Below are positions 5,352 to 6,244 of a stretch of DNA of 6,244 bases, in pieces. The position numbers and the translations under genes are program-made. The notes under the pieces are model-generated. The model saw nothing but the letters and a program-made list of their open reading frames with translations. It was not told the DNA's origin and ran no database searches. How positions within the stretch are numbered: position 1 is the first letter of the stretch; every line of letters starts with the position of its first letter. Where the stretch lies: the NCBI GenBank assembly GCA_018818855.1, contig JAHIRI010000021.1, positions 1-6,244 on the forward strand, given 5' to 3'. Source of the DNA: Patescibacteria group bacterium. Its GTDB lineage: Bacteria; Patescibacteriota; Patescibacteriia; XYB2-FULL-38-15.

Positions 5352-5849
5352 ATGACAATCTCAGCCATTGCCGTCACAAATGAAAACCGTGCGATCGGTT
5401 TTAAAAATAAACTCCTTTGGAATCTTCCGCCCGACCTGGAACATTTCAAAAAAATTACTTCCGGCCATACAATAATTATGGGCGGAAATACTTTTATTTC
5501 CCTTGGTCGCCCGCTCCCGAACCGCGTGAATATTGTTATCACTAGAAATAAAGATTTTACGGCGCCGGGATGTATTATTGTTTCTTCTCCGGAAGAAGCC
5601 CTGGAACGCGCGAAAATGGAAGAAGAAAAATTAAAAAATGATCATAAAGAAATTTTTGTTATCGGCGGCGCTTCAATTTACGCGCAACTTCTGCCGCACG
5701 TGAAAAAACTTTATTTAACAATTGTTGACGACGAACCGGCTGAAGTTGATACTTTTTTCCCGGACTACTCCGAATTTAAAATTATAAACGAATCAGAAAC
5801 GCAAGAATATGATGGGCTAAAATTTAAATTTCTTGAGTTAACTAGATAA
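5352..5849 (+). CDS. folA: Dihydrofolate reductase
   Basis: A 165-residue DHFR that reduces dihydrofolate to tetrahydrofolate with NADPH, regenerating the cofactor used up by thymidylate synthase. The folate-site motif LLWNLPPDL (21-29) contains D28, equivalent to catalytic D27 of E. coli. IGRPLPNR-type residues follow at 51-58 (LGRPLPNR) and include R58, which binds the folate carboxylate (R57 in E. coli). VIGGASIY (103-110) carries the Gly-Gly of the cofactor site, and T123 matches E. coli T113. FFPDYSEF (135-142) is typical of the C-terminal half. The NADPH-site arginine of MGRxT is replaced by glycine (MGGNT, G45), though an arginine at position 65 could contact the cofactor phosphate instead. 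The start at 5352 follows a structured repeat and has no Shine-Dalgarno motif at a usable distance. Confidence 0.95.
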   Translation: MTISAIAVTNENRAIGFKNKLLWNLPPDLEHFKKITSGHTIIMGGNTFISLGRPLPNRVNIVITRNKDFTAPGCIIVSSPEEALERAKMEEEKLKNDHKEIFVIGGASIYAQLLPHVKKLYLTIVDDEPAEVDTFFPDYSEFKIINESETQEYDGLKFKFLELTR

Positions 5850-5880
5850 TATTAAATTGCAAACACAACCAAAAGTTATT

Positions 5881-5947
5881 CCCTGAGCTTGTCGAAGGGA
5901 AATTTTTCCCATCTTGACCCTTCGACTCCGCTGCGCTTCGCTCAGGG
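5881..5947 (+). repeat. Bipartite palindromic element, copy 2, inverted relative to copy 1
   Basis: CCCTGAGC (5881-5888) pairs with GCTCAGGG (5940-5947). GTCGAAGGG (5891-5899) pairs with CCCTTCGAC (5918-5926), with an 18-nt loop between. The bulge is again 13 nt against 2 nt, but now on the right-hand strand (TCCGCTGCGCTTC against TT). The long arm differs from the reverse complement of copy 1 at only three of 30 positions, so this is the same element in the opposite orientation. The loop contains GGGAAA/TTTCCC, which could form a small inner hairpin. It lies in the 161-nt gap between folA and the kinase-like gene. Confidence 0.88.
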
Positions 5948-5969
5948 AGTAAAAGCTCAGGGAGTAAAA
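5940..5969 (+). repeat. Perfect 15-bp tandem duplication at the edge of the palindromic element
   Basis: GCTCAGGGAGTAAAA occurs twice without a gap (5940-5954 and 5955-5969). The first half of the unit is the right arm of the palindromic element, and the second half is its flank. The flank of copy 1, read on the other strand, is nearly the same (GCTCAGGGAATAAAA), so the flank appears to belong to the element. Confidence 0.9.
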
Positions 5970-5982
5970 TTTGTGTATCTCA

Positions 5983-5988
5983 TATAAT
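5983..5988 (+). promoter_or_regulatory. Possible -10 box (TATAAT) before the kinase-like gene
   Basis: A perfect consensus TATAAT lies 22 nt before the ATG at 6011 and would place transcription start near 5995. At the expected -35 position (5960-5965, GGGAGT) there is no good match, because the tandem duplication occupies that place, and there is no TGn extension. AGG triplets at 5991-5993 and 5996-5998 are weak ribosome-binding candidates. This is plausible but may be chance in AT-rich DNA. Confidence 0.4.
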
Positions 5989-6010
5989 TTAGGATAGGTA
6001 AATAATTTTT

Positions 6011-6244
6011 ATGCATAAAATTGTTGCTTTGGTCGGAATGACCGGTTCAGGAAAAAGTGAGTTTTCCGATTGGCTTGCCCAAAAAGGCTATCACTACGTC
6101 AGGTTTGGTCAAATTACTTTAGACGAAGTTAAAAAACGCGGGCTTGAACCGACCGAAGAAAATGAAAGACCAATCCGCGAAGAATTTCGAAAACAATACG
6201 GTCCGGGAGCTTTTGCTATTTTAAATATCCCAAAATTTGATGAA
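6011..6244 (+). CDS. P-loop nucleotide kinase-like protein, N-terminal part (3' end outside window)
   Basis: The first 78 codons of a frame that is still open at the window end. A Walker A motif GMTGSGKS is at residues 9-16, right after a hydrophobic strand (IVALV), as in small nucleoside- or nucleotide-kinase folds. The segment GLEPTEEN (about 44-51) and the following RPIREEFRKQYGPGAFAI recall the UPF0200/dephospho-CoA kinase-like proteins known mainly from archaea. The match is from memory and is moderate. The lid and Walker B regions are outside the window, so the substrate is unknown. Position after folA and thyA makes a (deoxy)nucleotide monophosphate kinase role tempting, but a possible separate -10 box and a 161-nt gap mean it may be an independent unit. 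Confidence 0.8.
   Translation, partial: MHKIVALVGMTGSGKSEFSDWLAQKGYHYVRFGQITLDEVKKRGLEPTEENERPIREEFRKQYGPGAFAILNIPKFDE

Noticed and set aside
5260..5969. CRISPR-like array from the several GC-rich repeats.
   Set aside because: The repeats are inverted arms of hairpins with no regular unique spacers, and the only direct repeat has no spacer at all.

Overview
The window is 6.2 kb of AT-rich bacterial DNA. All genes lie on the plus strand and are packed tightly. The short, divergent housekeeping proteins, the small two-helix membrane protein between two ribosomal protein genes, and the near absence of Shine-Dalgarno motifs point to a Patescibacteria (Candidate Phyla Radiation) genome. That placement is an inference from gene character. 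There is no rRNA or marker here to fix a lineage.

Region 1 (1-1921) is the end of the classical nusG-rplK-rplA block. It holds the C-terminal KOW domain of NusG, ribosomal protein L11, a small two-helix membrane protein, and ribosomal protein L1. A clear intrinsic terminator closes it, and the usual rplJ-rplL-rpoB continuation does not follow.

Region 2 (1961-5849) opens with a good sigma-70-type promoter and holds genes for making dTMP: a dCMP deaminase, a protein of the dCTP deaminase/dUTPase fold, thymidylate synthase (thyA) and dihydrofolate reductase (folA). Together they would outline dCMP/dCTP -> dUMP -> dTMP with folate recycling. A translationally coupled pair sits between the dCTP deaminase-like gene and thyA: a RibD-C/DHFR-fold reductase and a GNAT acetyltransferase. 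The GNAT gene in particular is much more AT-rich than thyA. Region 3 (from 6011) starts a P-loop nucleotide kinase-like protein that runs off the window.

Three intergenic gaps carry structured repeats. A bipartite palindromic element lies before the dCTP deaminase-like gene (2571-2621). The same element in reverse-complement orientation lies after folA (5881-5947), where its edge is duplicated in tandem. A different element made of three consecutive 9-bp hairpins lies between thyA and folA (5260-5335).

The most interesting protein-level signals are unusual active sites. The dCTP deaminase/dUTPase-like protein lacks both the deaminase glutamate and the dUTPase aspartate by my alignment. ThyA lacks three of the four phosphate-binding arginines and has two insertions, although the catalytic Cys-His, the Arg-Ser and the dUMP-selecting Asn are present. 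These calls rest on by-eye alignment to sequences I know.
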